A stretch of DNA of 64,000 bases, taken from positions 5,330,010 to 5,394,009 of the forward strand of contig NC_050468.1 of NCBI RefSeq assembly GCF_013373865.1. Reading direction: 5' to 3'. Under the pieces are notes generated by a model that was not told the origin of the DNA, made no database searches, and was given only the letters and a program-made list of their open reading frames with translations. Source of the stretch: Monomorium pharaonis. Lineage: Eukaryota; Arthropoda; Insecta; Hymenoptera; Formicidae. Position numbers and translations under genes: made by a program. How positions within the stretch are numbered: the stretch's first letter is position 1; each line of letters opens with the position of its first letter. Of this stretch, positions 43,801 through 51,806 are shown in pieces.

Positions 43801-46800
43801 TTATATTCTACACACTAGAACAAATTATGCAAAAAAATTTTTTAATTCTAACCTGATAAAGTAGAATGGACCCTTTGCACAATGTTTTTAAATAATAAAC
43901 TTAAATCTTAAATTGTGGAATTATATCAATAAGCAGTAATAGTAATTAGTAAACCCATGATATGCACAGGAACGAATCCGTTGAATCGACAGAAAGTAGA
44001 TATGTCCAAGCTGTCGCAGTTGCCTATCAAAAGTTTCGTCCGACTTCCCTGCGGTGGAGTTGGCGTTGATTCTGATACAACATGGAACGAGCTTAATACT
44101 GCACCTGCTGCTCGAATGGCGGTAGGGTGTGTTGTTGATCTTGCATTCAAGACAGCTCTAGGCGATATTAAGAACGGCTTTGCTGTAGTGAGACCACCCG
44201 GACATCATGCAGAGACTAACCAAGCTATGGGTTTCTGTTTTTTCAATTCAGTGGCAATCGCAGCGAGACTACTTCAGCAGAAACTCGACGTTAGAAAAAT
44301 TTTAATCTTAGATTGGGTGAGAATCATTATTCATATTTTATTATATATTATATTGTGCAGCATAATTTCTTTATTCAACGAGAGCACACAATTTCACGAC
44401 TTTAAACATTTCTACATCATGAAACTAAATAATGCAATACGTATCGAAATTATATCAAGATTAGGCGATTCTTTCGGATATGCTATATAACAAAATATTA
44501 TATGCATAATATTTATGCATAAAATATAATATACATAATATATGTATAAGCATATAATTTTATATGCATTTTATATATATAAAATATTATATGCTTCTTC
44601 AGGACGTTCATCATGGGAACGGTACGCAACAGATGTTTTATGATGATCCGCGAGTGCTGTATCTATCGATACACAGACACGACGACGGTAACTTCTTTCC
44701 CGGAACCGGTGGATCTACTGAATGCGGCGCTGGTGAAGGTCTCGGCTATAACGTGAACGTGGCATGGTCTGGTGGTCTAAATCCGCCTATGGGTGACGCA
44801 GAGTATCTCGCGGCGTTTCGTACAATTGTTATGCCAATTGCTAAGGAATTCGATCCGGACATCGTGATTGTCTCGGCCGGTTTTGATGCGGCTGTAGGCC
44901 ATCCAGCACCATTGGGTGGCTACAAAGTCAGTCCGGCATGCTTTGGCAGGATGACGCAACAGTTACTTAATCTGGCTGATGGAAAGGTTGTCCTCGCCTT
45001 GGAAGGAGGCTATGATTTAGCAGCGATCTGCGATTCGGCACAAGAGTGCGTTCGAGCGTTACTCGGTGATGAACTCAGTCCACTTCGGGACGAAGAACTC
45101 ACGAGAATTCCCTGTCAAAACGCCATTGATACGTTGCAAAAAACCATTGCTATCCAAGTAAGTCGAATATCACACGTAACATAGTTGAAGCTAATCCTTA
45201 TTTACTTATATGATTAAGCAATAACTCGTTACTTGTAACAAAAAAAAGTTAGAATTTTTACTATTTTCAATAACTATAATTTAACTTTGCAAGAATAGCG
45301 CATTTCTTTTCAATATAGTTTAACTATAATTGGATAAACAGAAATTCGACAGATATCTCTCCATTCCTTTCTTTTTATTTTTATTAATATATAATACCAT
45401 AACTTAGTTACATTTTTTAACTAGTAACTAATTTATATAGTAGTTATTTTTATAGTTACTGTTTATATTTTTTAGATAAATTATTTATCAAAATATGAGT
45501 AATGTTCAACAAAATAAAGTGATATCTTTGAGAATAGTTTATCATATAAACATTAAAATTTGAAAATTTACTCTTTAACAAACCTCGAACTACTGGTGTT
45601 CGATTTTATCATGAAATTAGAAATTTGGCAAACTTTTTAATTAAAAAATATTTTGATATATTTATTTGATATATTGACGAAAGTATGCTAATAAAATTAA
45701 CAACAATAAAATCATATTTTTTATTTGCGGCTTTTTAGCTAACATAATCTATTGTCTACATTTGCAATTACAGAAAATGTTGATAATTATTAAGTATAAG
45801 GAAGCTATTTCTTCAATAATCTTAACATATTTTGTTAAAGTTATAACTCTGAGTGATTTTTAAAATGTATTTAGCTTATTATTTATTAAAAAATTATTAA
45901 CAAAACATTGATTCATAAACGGGATAAAAATTTTTCTCATTTGGAAATTAGATTAAATCAGGTTAGATTATTTGAGTTTTATTTGGGTTTTTGATTCGAC
46001 TTTCCACGCGGATCAAAATTCACGCTACACTATCCTCTTACTTATGAAACGAAGTCTAATTGTTTGATTCTACATGAGTTTTTTTTATTTTGACTTTCAA
46101 TTGTAAACCATAATTAGGAAGAAGTATGAATTAGACCTCAAAATGTGATTTATAATTTTTTTGTTCTACATAAATTTTTGACTTTGTAGGTGCTGTTTTA
46201 ACAGTTGTATATGTTTACTTTTTTCTTCATCTCAAAACAAGTAAAATGTATCTTAATCTAATTTCAAAAAAAGAAAATTTTTTTGTTCCGTGAAATATTT
46301 TTATTAATAACTTTTTAACGGGTAATGAGCAACGATTAATACTTCTTGAAAGTCATTCAGGATTATGATCTTGACACCATATGTCAAGTTTGAGTCAAGT
46401 GAGTGATCATGTTTAAAAAAAACATAGATTTTTCTTTTTTTGCGGAATAACTGCTAAATGATGAAAGATATAGAAAAAGAATTTAAACGAAAGTTATATC
46501 TCTTTTTTATGTGTCTACAAAGCTGCATATAGATAAATATCAAGAAATTCATGCTTTTCGAGTTATTTTCACTACCACCAACCTTTAAAATTACATTTTT
46601 TTAACAGGTAATTTTATCTTTTCCAACCGTAATTGAAATGAACAAAAAATAGCTTTGTGTTATGGATAAATTATTCTATTTGCATACAACATTTCAGATT
46701 TTTTTGAATTTTTGGGTTGCCTAATCTGCTTATTAGTATAAGTAATTTTTTTATATAACGCATAAAAAATTAATTAGTTAGAGTCTTTCGTTGCTATCCT

Positions 46801-46936
46801 GGGGAAATAAAAAACTTTGATTGATTTTCCATATTATGCGTCACGTGTTATGCAAAAATCTGTGTTCTTGCTTTTACGTTTATAAGTTTGCTGTGAGGTA
46901 TTAAAAATAATTTGAGATTAGTACACATTGTGTGTG

Positions 46937-47000
<64 letters not shown>

Positions 47001-49293
47001 TGTGTGTGTGTGTGTGTGTGTGCATATATGTATATTTTATCATTTAACATATTATTATATTATTTCGTAGATGTCGCATTGGCCTTGTGTAAAGCTGGCT
47101 GCCCATACAGTCGCAATGAGCGCCATAGAGGCAAGCCAAAAAGAACATGACGAAACGGAAACCGTGTCCGCAATGGCCTCTTTATCTATGCAGCAGCCTA
47201 CAAATCTTACGTTAGTACTCAATATAATTTTTTTAATATTACTGTTTTAAATTATCTATTTCTAAAGTATTAAATAATAATTGAATAATATATACGTAGA
47301 GGATTCCGGGGCATGATGAAAACTGTAAGCGTTAAACAATATGTTAAAAACAAGTTTTTATCATATTAAAAATGACAACCGATTTTGTGTGTTACTAAGA
47401 TAATTTTTGGAATATTCACTATTAAAAAAACACAAGTTTTATTGTTAAATAATAGTTTAAATAGATTACTAATTTAAAAAAAATTAAGTTAAGGTCTATG
47501 TTTTTTTATGCTGAATATAATGGGATTACTTCACAATTTTGTCACAACTGTTTTGTATGAACATACACTGCGCAATCAACGATTCGTTCCATTCCCCTAG
47601 CGAGTTTATATAGGATACGTAACATATACTATAACTCGCTAGGGAAATGGAACGAATCGTTGACGTGCAGTATACATTCGAAAGTCATTTTGGGAACAAA
47701 TTCATATTTATTATAATAAAAGCTGTATATTATTATAATACATTTTTTTCTCAACGATTGCACATATCCAGCAATTCTTTATTCTAACAATTATCAAATT
47801 TTCATATATAATTTTAGGATCTGCAAAAAATAATAGCATTTCAGTACCAATCAATTCATTAGTGCCCATACTAAAACCATGAACTACAAGCAACTATTAG
47901 AAATAGGATACAGCATCAAATTGTGTAAAACAGCACAAAATTTTTTTTACAATTTATTTAAACATATTATAAAAAATATTTTTTTATTTTATTTTACTCT
48001 TTGTAATCATACCTGAAAAATTCAATACTAATCACACAGGTGATTCCAACAACTTTAAATGCTTGCGCCAAAAAAGTATACGTCCTATCGAGAATTAAAA
48101 ATTTCCACACATGATTTGTACATTGAAAAACATGTTTTTATAATTAAAATAATTATGTTTAAAGCATTCAGAAAAATTCTTGAAAAAAATGATTTAAAAA
48201 ATTATCAAAATTCAACTTTTTTTTTTCAATTTTTGTTCTACAATCGAGATTGCAAACGCAAATTATGTGCCATCTAAATATTCAAAAACCATGAAAAAAT
48301 GCAGTGGAAAAAAAATTTGAGGGAATCATAATATTACTTATCACTTTTTGAAGCGTTTGGAGCACAAAAATGGCGGAAAATAATTGCTCGAAATTAACAA
48401 AAAACTTTCTAATCGTTCTAATCACATTTGGGGTCACCATGGACTCCAGATTTCAGAACATCTACTTTAAATGACAACTAAAAGCACACTGATGTTTTGC
48501 GAGTTATGACGTGTATATAGTCGTAAACTAGACATCTCAAACCATCAGTAAAGAGCACAACATGTCACGCTTTTGAGAATAGAATTTAGTACTCATAATA
48601 TCAATGTAAAAATTTTGGGGAATTAAATAGACCGGGTGATTACAAATGGTTAAAATATTTTACTTAAACAATAATTGTTTAAATAAATTGCAAAAAATTT
48701 AATACAATAGAAATCATTATGTTATATTTTATTACATTTCTGTAAAAAGATTATTATGTCCGGTACCTTTGTTATGCCCCGGTACCTTTGTTATTTTCAT
48801 ATACACTTACGAAAAGTTAAATATCTTGATGAAATAAAAATCGTAAAAAAATTTTTCAAACGTGCATTATAAAGAACAAAGATAGAACTAAATCAGTATT
48901 TTTATTTTATCTCTATACATTTTATTTTTAAATTGCATAAAATCGAATTTTTTCTCCAATATAATTGTCTTATTTTGAAGCCAGTGAAACCTGATGAAAC
49001 ATTATTGCGGATAAAATTTAATATTTTAAGTTAAATGGTATTTTAAAGTAAGAGTTTTTTAACCTTCAAAATATTTTTTTTTTAATTGATGCGATGAGTT
49101 TTCACAATAAATTGAATTTTTTAAAACTCGTTTCTTATAAAATGTTTTTTTGAAACTAAAATATTTACAATAAGTATAGAAAAAAAATGTTTCTTATAAT
49201 ATATTCGATTCACATACATTTTTTGAAAAATTTTTAAAGACGTTTTGTACTTATTTTCTTATGAAATACGAAAAATTTTAAGCGTTTCCAAAC

Positions 49294-49329
<36 letters not shown>

Positions 49330-49478
49330 TGTGCGCGTGCGTGCGTGCGTGTGTGTTTTATATATATATATATATATACATATATATATGTGTGCGTATT
49401 TTTAAAAATAATAGGACTACGCCAGAACATTCCCGAGAGGTTTCCGAAGAGCCGATGGAGCAGGATGAAGCCAAATGA
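13392..49478 (+). CDS. HDAC4: Class IIa histone deacetylase HDAC4 (15 coding exons)
   Basis: Assembled from 15 exons with GT-AG borders and a continuous frame (about 1,097 aa; human HDAC4 is 1,084). Order: glutamine-rich helix (about 105-185), MEF2-binding motif STEVKERLHSFLVNKK (187-202), 14-3-3 sites at S260 (RKTASEP), S496 (RPLGRTQSAP) and S633 (SRALSSP), a basic NLS-like stretch (288-300), deacetylase domain (about 658-1030) and an export-like segment TETVSAMASLSM (1059-1070). Active-site residues present: H808/H809, D846, H848, D940 and Y982; structural zinc ligands C672, C674, H681, C757. Known role of the family: signal-dependent MEF2 corepressor that shuttles between nucleus and cytoplasm after SIK/CaMK phosphorylation. 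Y982 replaces the histidine found in vertebrate class IIa enzymes. A non-coding first exon is likely upstream. The start codon is uncertain: other in-frame ATGs lie at 13,431 and 13,578. Identity is very secure. Confidence 0.95.
14938..15262. mobile_element. MITE-like element with an internal 41-bp tandem repeat
   Basis: Ends CACTGAGATAAATATTTTTG and the inverted CAAAAAGCTTTTTCTCGGTG. Inside, a 41-base unit containing TGCTGTTGTAGCCATTGAAC occurs twice (15,057-15,138), with the start of a third. The 71-codon minus-strand frame here comes from this repeat. Confidence 0.6.
17229..17426 (-). CDS. Orphan 3' exon with a membrane segment, downstream of the RING gene
   Basis: Downstream of the RING gene on the same strand, an open frame ends in TAA at 17,229. 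It reads MIDPDTIMVQDWIRKYNNHR then VTPVWPFLTTRLVLFFNIL and a hydrophobic stretch FFLIVGLLATRLQVEEI. Two acceptor AGs precede it (exon start 17,426 or 17,416). It looks like the true last exon of a membrane protein, with conserved-type residues and one strong membrane helix. It may be an alternative C-terminus of the RING protein. The only in-phase donor I find in the RING exon 2 (TTA|gtatag) is weak, so the link is unproven. I do not recognise the family. Confidence 0.45.
   Translation of the reverse strand, partial: AILGPKMIDPDTIMVQDWIRKYNNHRGLVTPVWPFLTTRLVLFFNILTFFLIVGLLATRLQVEEI
17778..18601 (-). CDS. Small membrane-anchored RING-finger protein, two exons
   Basis: Exon 1 is 18,601-18,363 and exon 2 is 18,030-17,778; the 332-base intron has GT-AG borders and splits a codon (AG|C). 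The 163-aa product has one membrane segment (about residues 28-46, RVTVLAVGFGIYILLF followed by KKK) and a C3HC4 RING at 93-135: CPIC, CGH, CAEC, CPLC with correct spacing. A RING with CPIC and CPLC pairs usually acts as an E3 ubiquitin ligase. The layout of N-terminal membrane segment then RING recalls RNF170, but the two C-terminal membrane helices of RNF170 are not in this model, so I give no symbol. The gene is antisense inside HDAC4 intron 1. An AATAAA lies about 50 bases after the stop on the minus strand. Confidence 0.75.
19507..19822. mobile_element. Palindromic MITE (about 316 bp) with AAATTTACC-type interior
   Basis: Left arm TACACGCAGAGAATTTTCTC then TTAAAAATTACCCTGAAAAT pairs with a right arm ending AATTCTTTTCGTGTA. 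The inner block ACGTAAACCTTGAAGAATTT is also inverted on the other side. The centre is a run of TAAAATTTACT-like repeats. TA at the flanks. Confidence 0.8.
21837..21941 (+). CDS. HDAC4: HDAC4 coding exon 2 (glutamine-rich helix)
   Basis: 35 codons in phase 0, bordered by ttccag and gtaagt. It encodes LQQHHQLQQQILRQQYH and then AQERQLAELHEQQMQQLK, matching the glutamine-rich oligomerisation helix of class IIa deacetylases. Confidence 0.9.
22350..22639. mobile_element. Palindromic MITE (about 290 bp)
   Basis: Left arm CACTGATAAAAATATATAGT and following GGTTATAATTAC pair with the right arm, which ends AAATATATTTTTCTATCAGT. The GTAAAATAATTATAGTCA block is also inverted. AT-rich, non-coding. Confidence 0.75.
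22833..23023. mobile_element. Palindromic MITE (about 190 bp)
   Basis: Ends GCACTGAAAA and TTTTCAGTGC. The arms share GTTGAATTAACTGGAATTGAA-like blocks and GAACCGTTGGTTC / GAACTAACGGTTC. No coding frame. Confidence 0.78.
25305..25466. mobile_element. Small palindromic MITE next to the foldback element
   Basis: Arms of about 75 bases: AAAGATGCGTCCAGATTATT at the left tip pairs with AATCTGGACACATCTTT at the right tip. The arms share the internal block GAGTATTTCGTCGAACATTT. Non-coding. It lies only 98 bases left of the 1.5-kb foldback element. Confidence 0.75.
25565..27074. mobile_element. 1.5-kb foldback transposon with very long inverted arms
   Basis: The ends are inverted copies: the left end starts TCACTGTGAAGTTGGCACCG and the right end closes with its complement. 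The arms (about 25,565-26,115 and 26,490-27,074) stay alignable for more than 500 bases, by eye about 90% identical near the tips. The right arm holds a tandem duplication of roughly 170 bases (two blocks at about 26,700-26,990, each with AGGTGCC/GCACCTC hairpins and GGAACTCTAGAACTATT). No coding capacity. This matches the form of Foldback-type or long-TIR non-autonomous elements. Confidence 0.85.
28239..28364 (+). CDS. HDAC4: HDAC4 coding exon 3 (end of helix, start of MEF2 motif)
   Basis: 42 codons in phase 0 between ctgcag and gtaagt. A charged coiled-coil segment (LWEQQKQLEEQRREKERLEA) runs into STEVKERLH, the first half of the MEF2-binding helix. The next intron cuts this motif. Confidence 0.9.
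29515..30990 (-). mobile_element. Mariner-family transposon relic with both ends
   Basis: Terminal inverted repeats TTAAGTGTACAAATTAATT (left) and the complement of TTAGGTGTACAAACTAATT (right), flanked by TA on both sides as expected for Tc1/mariner. Length 1,476 bases. On the minus strand, the transposase N-terminus (HLRHCVYFRIAIKRNAAKEI, GEDA, RFDDEKLEQL) and C-terminus (NEVRKNIDNFIESK, DVRQLPER) are readable. Stops and frame changes occur, so it is a dead copy. It sits in HDAC4 intron 3. Confidence 0.82.
29630..29827 (-). pseudogene. Mariner transposase C-terminal fragment
   Basis: An open 65-codon piece of the dead transposase. EVRKNIDNFIESKKLLSFFR and RQLPER follow the pattern of the mariner C-terminus (a segment such as EVRKWLDEFFASKP, then LPERWQKV). 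It is degraded outside this stretch and not functional. Confidence 0.7.
31921..32003 (+). CDS. HDAC4: HDAC4 coding exon 4 (second half of MEF2 motif)
   Basis: Starts SFLVNKKQREAAAA, equivalent to the EFVLNKKK part of the vertebrate MEF2-binding helix. Ends with a codon split after two bases (W223). Acceptor attacag, donor gtaagt. Confidence 0.9.
32440..32880 (-). pseudogene. Tc1-like transposase relic
   Basis: Minus-strand translation shows the Tc1 signature around 32,565-32,605: WPSQSSDPIENVWAYIKY, compare DWPAQSPDLNPIENLW. Upstream fragments read NHIWGLFFITGIYSTYLLT and TLNAEI, the typical lead-in (VWGCF...TMNAEVY). Downstream LRRKKIALFAAI fits the C-terminal region. Several stops and indels make this a pseudogene. 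Its terminal repeats were not found. It lies in HDAC4 intron 4. Confidence 0.65.
34364..34563. mobile_element. Palindromic MITE, copy 1 of 2
   Basis: A 200-base palindrome starting CAGAAAAAAAGTAA and ending TTACTTTTTTTCTCAG. Inner arms include CTGCCAACTACATAAAATA and its complement. Nearly identical to the copy at 35,557-35,765. Non-coding; the 66-codon frame across it is an artefact. HDAC4 intron 4. Confidence 0.8.
34790..34819. repeat. (GT)n microsatellite
   Basis: 15 GT units after a GCGCGCG run in HDAC4 intron 4. Confidence 0.9.
35054..35191 (-). other. Open frame in a GC-richer island inside HDAC4 intron 4
   Basis: After an AG (ttggcag) the minus strand reads RQGNNVESTSAVAKWITGPG then CAITVTSSVAKETNDDDRND and PLKPK, stop. 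The composition is clearly non-AT and an inverted CCAAT box (CTGATTGG) lies beside it at about 35,018. It could be a terminal exon of a nested antisense gene, a retrocopy fragment, or an enhancer that is open by chance: the plus strand is also open here. No family recognised. Confidence 0.25.
35557..35765. mobile_element. Palindromic MITE, copy 2 of 2
   Basis: Same family and orientation as the element 1.2 kb upstream, including the central GCAAGTACAATGTTGATACT block. It has clearer terminal repeats TACACAGAAAAAAAA and TTTTTTTTCAGTGTA. HDAC4 intron 4. Confidence 0.8.
36040..36146 (+). CDS. HDAC4: HDAC4 coding exon 5
   Basis: Encodes a serine- and proline-containing linker ending KFGDDFPLRKT. 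DDFPLRKT is the invariant lead-in to the first 14-3-3 phosphosite. The codon for the next residue is split after one base. Confidence 0.92.
36778..36921. mobile_element. Near-perfect 144-bp palindromic MITE
   Basis: Terminal inverted repeats of about 42 bases, CCCAGACAACATAATGTCCA at the left tip with an exact inverted match at the right tip. The centre repeats TTTAAACGTCTTATGTCA in both orientations. High arm identity suggests recent insertion. HDAC4 intron 5. Confidence 0.85.
37868..38005 (+). CDS. HDAC4: HDAC4 coding exon 6 (first 14-3-3 site, NLS)
   Basis: Begins ASEPNLLKVRLKQRVERN. S260 corresponds to human HDAC4 S246. Followed by SPLMARRKDRLASHLKRK, a basic nuclear-localisation type stretch. 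Donor gtacgt lies before a CT/GCGC low-complexity tract. Confidence 0.93.
38684..38781 (+). CDS. HDAC4: HDAC4 coding exon 7
   Basis: Short linker exon encoding PGSNPESGPNSPPTVNNS and following residues. Low-complexity Ser/Pro/Asn as in the linker of the family. Frame is continuous with both neighbours. Confidence 0.88.
38863..39000 (+). CDS. HDAC4: HDAC4 coding exon 8
   Basis: 46 codons in phase 0. It contains QQGSLSDLSLFSSPSMPNIS, matching the conserved GSVSDLSLYTSPSLPNITLG block of vertebrate HDAC4. Confidence 0.92.
39240..40220 (-). pseudogene. Copia-like retrotransposon relic (gag, perhaps pol pieces)
   Basis: The minus strand at about 39,850-39,960 reads KKMCRVELGEGGTLDKHIME followed by MKDLFDFSLAIV, the pattern of the UBN2-type gag of Ty1/copia elements in insects (LKKLYRLELGEGGSL...HL.EM). 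Flanking frames (KEDRLQGTFCDWF; VKLDSKRTSQFI) fit loosely. Many stops are present and no LTRs were found. The whole relic is in HDAC4 intron 8. Borders are approximate. Confidence 0.5.
41284..41608 (+). CDS. HDAC4: HDAC4 coding exon 9
   Basis: Starts after catag with SGTKLAPVSEAEVRAAFTAR and includes LPFYPSL. Ends HHRPLG, leading into the second 14-3-3 site. The frame stays open into the intron, so a read-through isoform would lack the enzyme domain, but the donor gtagta fits the exon 10 frame. Confidence 0.9.
41838..42281 (+). CDS. HDAC4: HDAC4 coding exon 10 (second and third 14-3-3 sites)
   Basis: Starts RTQSAPLPLGHPMLQGG: S496 corresponds to human S467. Contains an acidic patch (EAPESEESEVIDLTGKKD) with a VIDLT sequence resembling a SUMO-interacting motif, then a Q/R-rich stretch. 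Ends RPLSRALSSPLVHL, where S633 corresponds to human S632. Confidence 0.93.
42626..42895 (+). CDS. HDAC4: HDAC4 coding exon 11 (start of deacetylase domain)
   Basis: Encodes TTGLAYDPLMLKHACVCGET and then HPEHGGRLQSVWARL. C672, C674 and H681 are ligands of the class IIa structural zinc. The C674-H681 spacing is one residue longer than in human HDAC4. Ends EAHALLFG. Confidence 0.95.
43202..43876. repeat. Possible non-autonomous element bounded by 15-bp inverted repeats
   Basis: AAGGGTCCATTCTAC at the left is matched by GTAGAATGGACCCTT at the right, 675 bases apart, in HDAC4 intron 11. Nothing coding inside. Confidence 0.4.
43970..44316 (+). CDS. HDAC4: HDAC4 coding exon 12 (deacetylase core)
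   Basis: Encodes TNPLNRQKVD, RLPCGGVGVDSDTTWNE (C757, fourth structural-zinc ligand) and VVRPPGHHAETNQAMGF with the catalytic histidine pair H808/H809. Ends ILILDW before gtgaga. Confidence 0.96.
44603..45157 (+). CDS. HDAC4: HDAC4 coding exon 13 (catalytic zinc site)
   Basis: 185 codons in phase 0. Contains DVHHGNGTQQMF (zinc ligands D846, H848), GNFFPGTG, NPPMGDAEYLAAFR, SAGFDAA (zinc ligand D940) and LALEGGYDLAAICDSAQECV with Y982 at the transition-state position. Confidence 0.97.
45158..47070. other. HDAC4 intron 13
   Basis: AT-rich. Nothing recognised except the CGTG microsatellite near its end. Confidence 0.55.
46928..47023. repeat. (CGTG)n/(GT)n compound microsatellite
   Basis: About 17 units of GTGC/CGTG followed by a GT run, ending roughly 47 bases before HDAC4 exon 14. 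Frames reading Cys-Val-Arg-Ala repeats across it are artefacts. Confidence 0.92.
47071..47210 (+). CDS. HDAC4: HDAC4 coding exon 14
   Basis: Encodes MSHWPCVKLAAHTVAMSA and TETVSAMASLSM, matching the ETVTAMASLSV export segment of vertebrate class IIa enzymes. Acceptor ttcgtag, donor gttagt. It begins about 47 bases after a long CGTG/GT microsatellite. Confidence 0.9.
47559..47682. repeat. Long hairpin, arms about 47 nt
   Basis: Left arm contains TCAACGATTCGTTCCATTCC and CCTAGCGAGTT; the right arm is the inverted copy (AACTCGCTAGGGAAATGGAA and following). The arms extend outward through ACTGCGC/GTGCAGT with a few mismatches. Loop of about 28 bases. It could be a small MITE or a transcribed small-RNA hairpin, as it lies in HDAC4 intron 14 on a transcribed strand. 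Confidence 0.6.
49295..49390. repeat. (GT)n/(GCGT)n/(TA)n compound microsatellite
   Basis: Lies 24 bases before the last HDAC4 exon and replaces the usual pyrimidine tract of its acceptor. Confidence 0.9.
49415..49478 (+). CDS. HDAC4: HDAC4 coding exon 15 (C-terminus)
   Basis: Encodes TTPEHSREVSEEPMEQDEAK and the stop TGA. EEPMEQDEA resembles the acidic EEPMEEEPPL tail of HDAC4. The acceptor (aaaataatag) has a weak pyrimidine tract and follows a GT/TA microsatellite, but frame and homology support it. Confidence 0.85.
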
Positions 49479-49724
49479 AGTGCATAAAGATCATTCTGCT
49501 AGTGTAGAAAGCATCAATTAATTGCACGAAACTGTGTAAATGCTCTTTGGGATCTCTAGAAGTGCATTTCTCAGTGCAAATAGAAGAACTCACCATCATC
49601 ACGCGTGTCTACTGTTCCAGACGTACAGTCAGCTACGAATGTTCCACTTGTGGAAACACGGTTGATGTCGCGTGCAAATTCGTGCACAGTCCCGAGTTTA
49701 AGATTTTCAAATATTTTTTTTCCA

Positions 49725-49730
49725 AATAAA
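49725..49730 (+). terminator. Possible HDAC4 polyadenylation signal
   Basis: AATAAA 247 bases after the HDAC4 stop codon. Other AATAAA motifs occur further down, so longer 3' UTR forms are possible. Confidence 0.4.
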
Positions 49731-51653
49731 ACGATAGATAACAACGGCCAAGTAATAAGGAAGAAGTGATCTGTAAGGTCCTGCACACAATGGAAGAATA
49801 TTAGACACTAGGAATAGGAATTTTAGAATCAGTTTTCTCTTTGAACACTACAGATAAATAATAATTTATATTATATCTTATATGACATTTATGCCTTACA
49901 TTTTATTCGTATTGTGCTAATGTTCGTTGAGAAAACTTTAAAATTTTTGTCCCTATTCTTAATATTTAACATTGTTCTATTGTGCGCAAGGCCTAATACT
50001 TTAAGAGGTTAATGATGATTTGCGATAGTACGTCGCAAGCTTGCCAACCTCCCTTTTTTTGTGCTAGACGTGAAAGCGCAAAGTTTGTGAATTTTGCAAA
50101 TGTTTCTAGTGCACTTCGCGCGTTTAATGCGCGAGATTGTTGTATAGTTAATTATGGATGACAAATTGTATTTGTCCATTCTATATATTTTTTTTTATTG
50201 TGAGTCACACGATTTGTAATCTTTTTAACGAATCGCTGTTAACATTGTTGAGATGAGCTCGAGCGCGTTAAATAGCTTTTACTCACCAATTGGATATTGC
50301 TTGACAAATTTTCGATCCCAGTGTCTTATCGGCGAACAACGAATGATTTCGAGACTTGATGTAAAAACTGAAATGGAAACATTTAATAATATTATTAACA
50401 AACACTTGTCTGGATAATTCCAATTAATTGTTATGAAAAAGAAATTATAGATTAAGTATTTTGTCGTTCCACGATTTAGTGGGAGAAAATAAATTATAAA
50501 CACGCATTCTTTAAAAATGAATGACATTCGTAAATACTTTGTTGACGTTATCGATATAAAGTAAGGCGTCGAAACTTTCTCACAACTGTATAAAACAAAT
50601 TTAATGCATCGTGTTGCCTTGGATAATTCGCAGGAAGAATTAAATATTCATGATAATCCATGTATATATTTTTGAATGCTAATTGCGACCTCAGACGTCT
50701 ACTTAGAACACTTTCAACGAGTTGTATTTTATCGAAACATTCAGGGACACAAGTACAGGGAATTTGCGAAAGAGCTGTGTTAAAACAACAAATGTATATT
50801 TCGAATCCTAGAGATTCATTTTATATTGCGCCTATTATGAGAAAGACACGAACGCATTATAGATAATATATCAACCATATATATGAACCGGGATATGATT
50901 TTTCGAAAGATACATGGCTATGAGAACATCAGTATAAGTGTCTTTGTTATGTACGAAATCATTTTTCTAAAATGAGGAATTTCTTATAAATCATCAAATA
51001 AAAAGATTAAATAAAGATAATAAAATGGCAAGTTTAATAGCAGAAAGAAAGCAACTTAAATTATTGCGCTCGCTGTTTCTCATTTCTCTTTCATAATGAA
51101 TAAAATCGAGAAAGAGAAAGAAAGAGAGAAACTGGCAGAGGTAAATAATTCCGATAATATAGAAATATATATAGGTATTATGCAATTTTTAAAAAATTAA
51201 ATATTTTATATACGGAGGTTCTCTTCACGGCTATCCGAAGTTTTCCTTTGAAAATAACAATTTGATAAAATATGTAAAAAAATTATAAGAAAGAAACCGA
51301 CATACTGAGTAACTTTACATCGAGCGATTCTTTTTGAATAAATAATGCCCTAGTAATAGGTCACGAGATTTTTCTCTGAAGGAGGTATCAGACTACTTGA
51401 TCGGTGCACATAGAAAATATTCTCCGAATTTCCAGAAATTTTCGCGTTTACGTCAGGCCTCGCTAGAAGAGTTAGTGCAATAAGAACGATTGGACAAACA
51501 TGTATTAATAAAAGACAGTAGCGTTTAGATGTAATTTTTTTCCGCCTTCAACACGCGCGATCTACTCTCTGTGAAGACGCGTGCGTCGCGCATCGTGCTG
51601 GTCACTAGCGCTTTCATTGTTTCGTCGTCCGATTCGCTTTCCTTGTTCTTCGG

Positions 51654-51806
51654 ATGTTCAAAGAGTACGAGATGGTGAGCTTCACAGTGCGTGAACACTT
51701 CTCTCGAATCGAGACCGACTTACGCGACTTAGACAACAAAATTCGTGATAATGTTAAAAGAAAAATAATAAAAGAAAAAAAAGAAAAGTCAATGTCTAGA
51801 TCCTAA
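51654..51806 (+). CDS. Uncertain 50-codon ORF in a GC-richer patch
   Basis: MFKEYEMVSFTVREHFSRIE then TDLRDLDNKIRDN and a lysine-rich tail. The first two thirds have balanced codon use unlike the surrounding AT-rich DNA. A good donor (ATG|gtgagc) occurs after the seventh codon, so it could also be a short first exon. No family recognised; it may be non-coding 3' UTR or an enhancer. Confidence 0.2.
   Translation: MFKEYEMVSFTVREHFSRIETDLRDLDNKIRDNVKRKIIKEKKEKSMSRS

Larger units (their letters stand above)
47211..49414. other. HDAC4 intron 14
   Basis: AT-rich, with the 47.6-kb hairpin, a short tandem repeat CGGTACCTTTGTTAT (48,758-48,794) and the terminal microsatellite. Confidence 0.55.

Noticed and set aside
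46932..47150. Cys-Val-Arg-Ala repeat protein
   Set aside because: A translation of the CGTG microsatellite running into HDAC4 exon 14 in the wrong frame.
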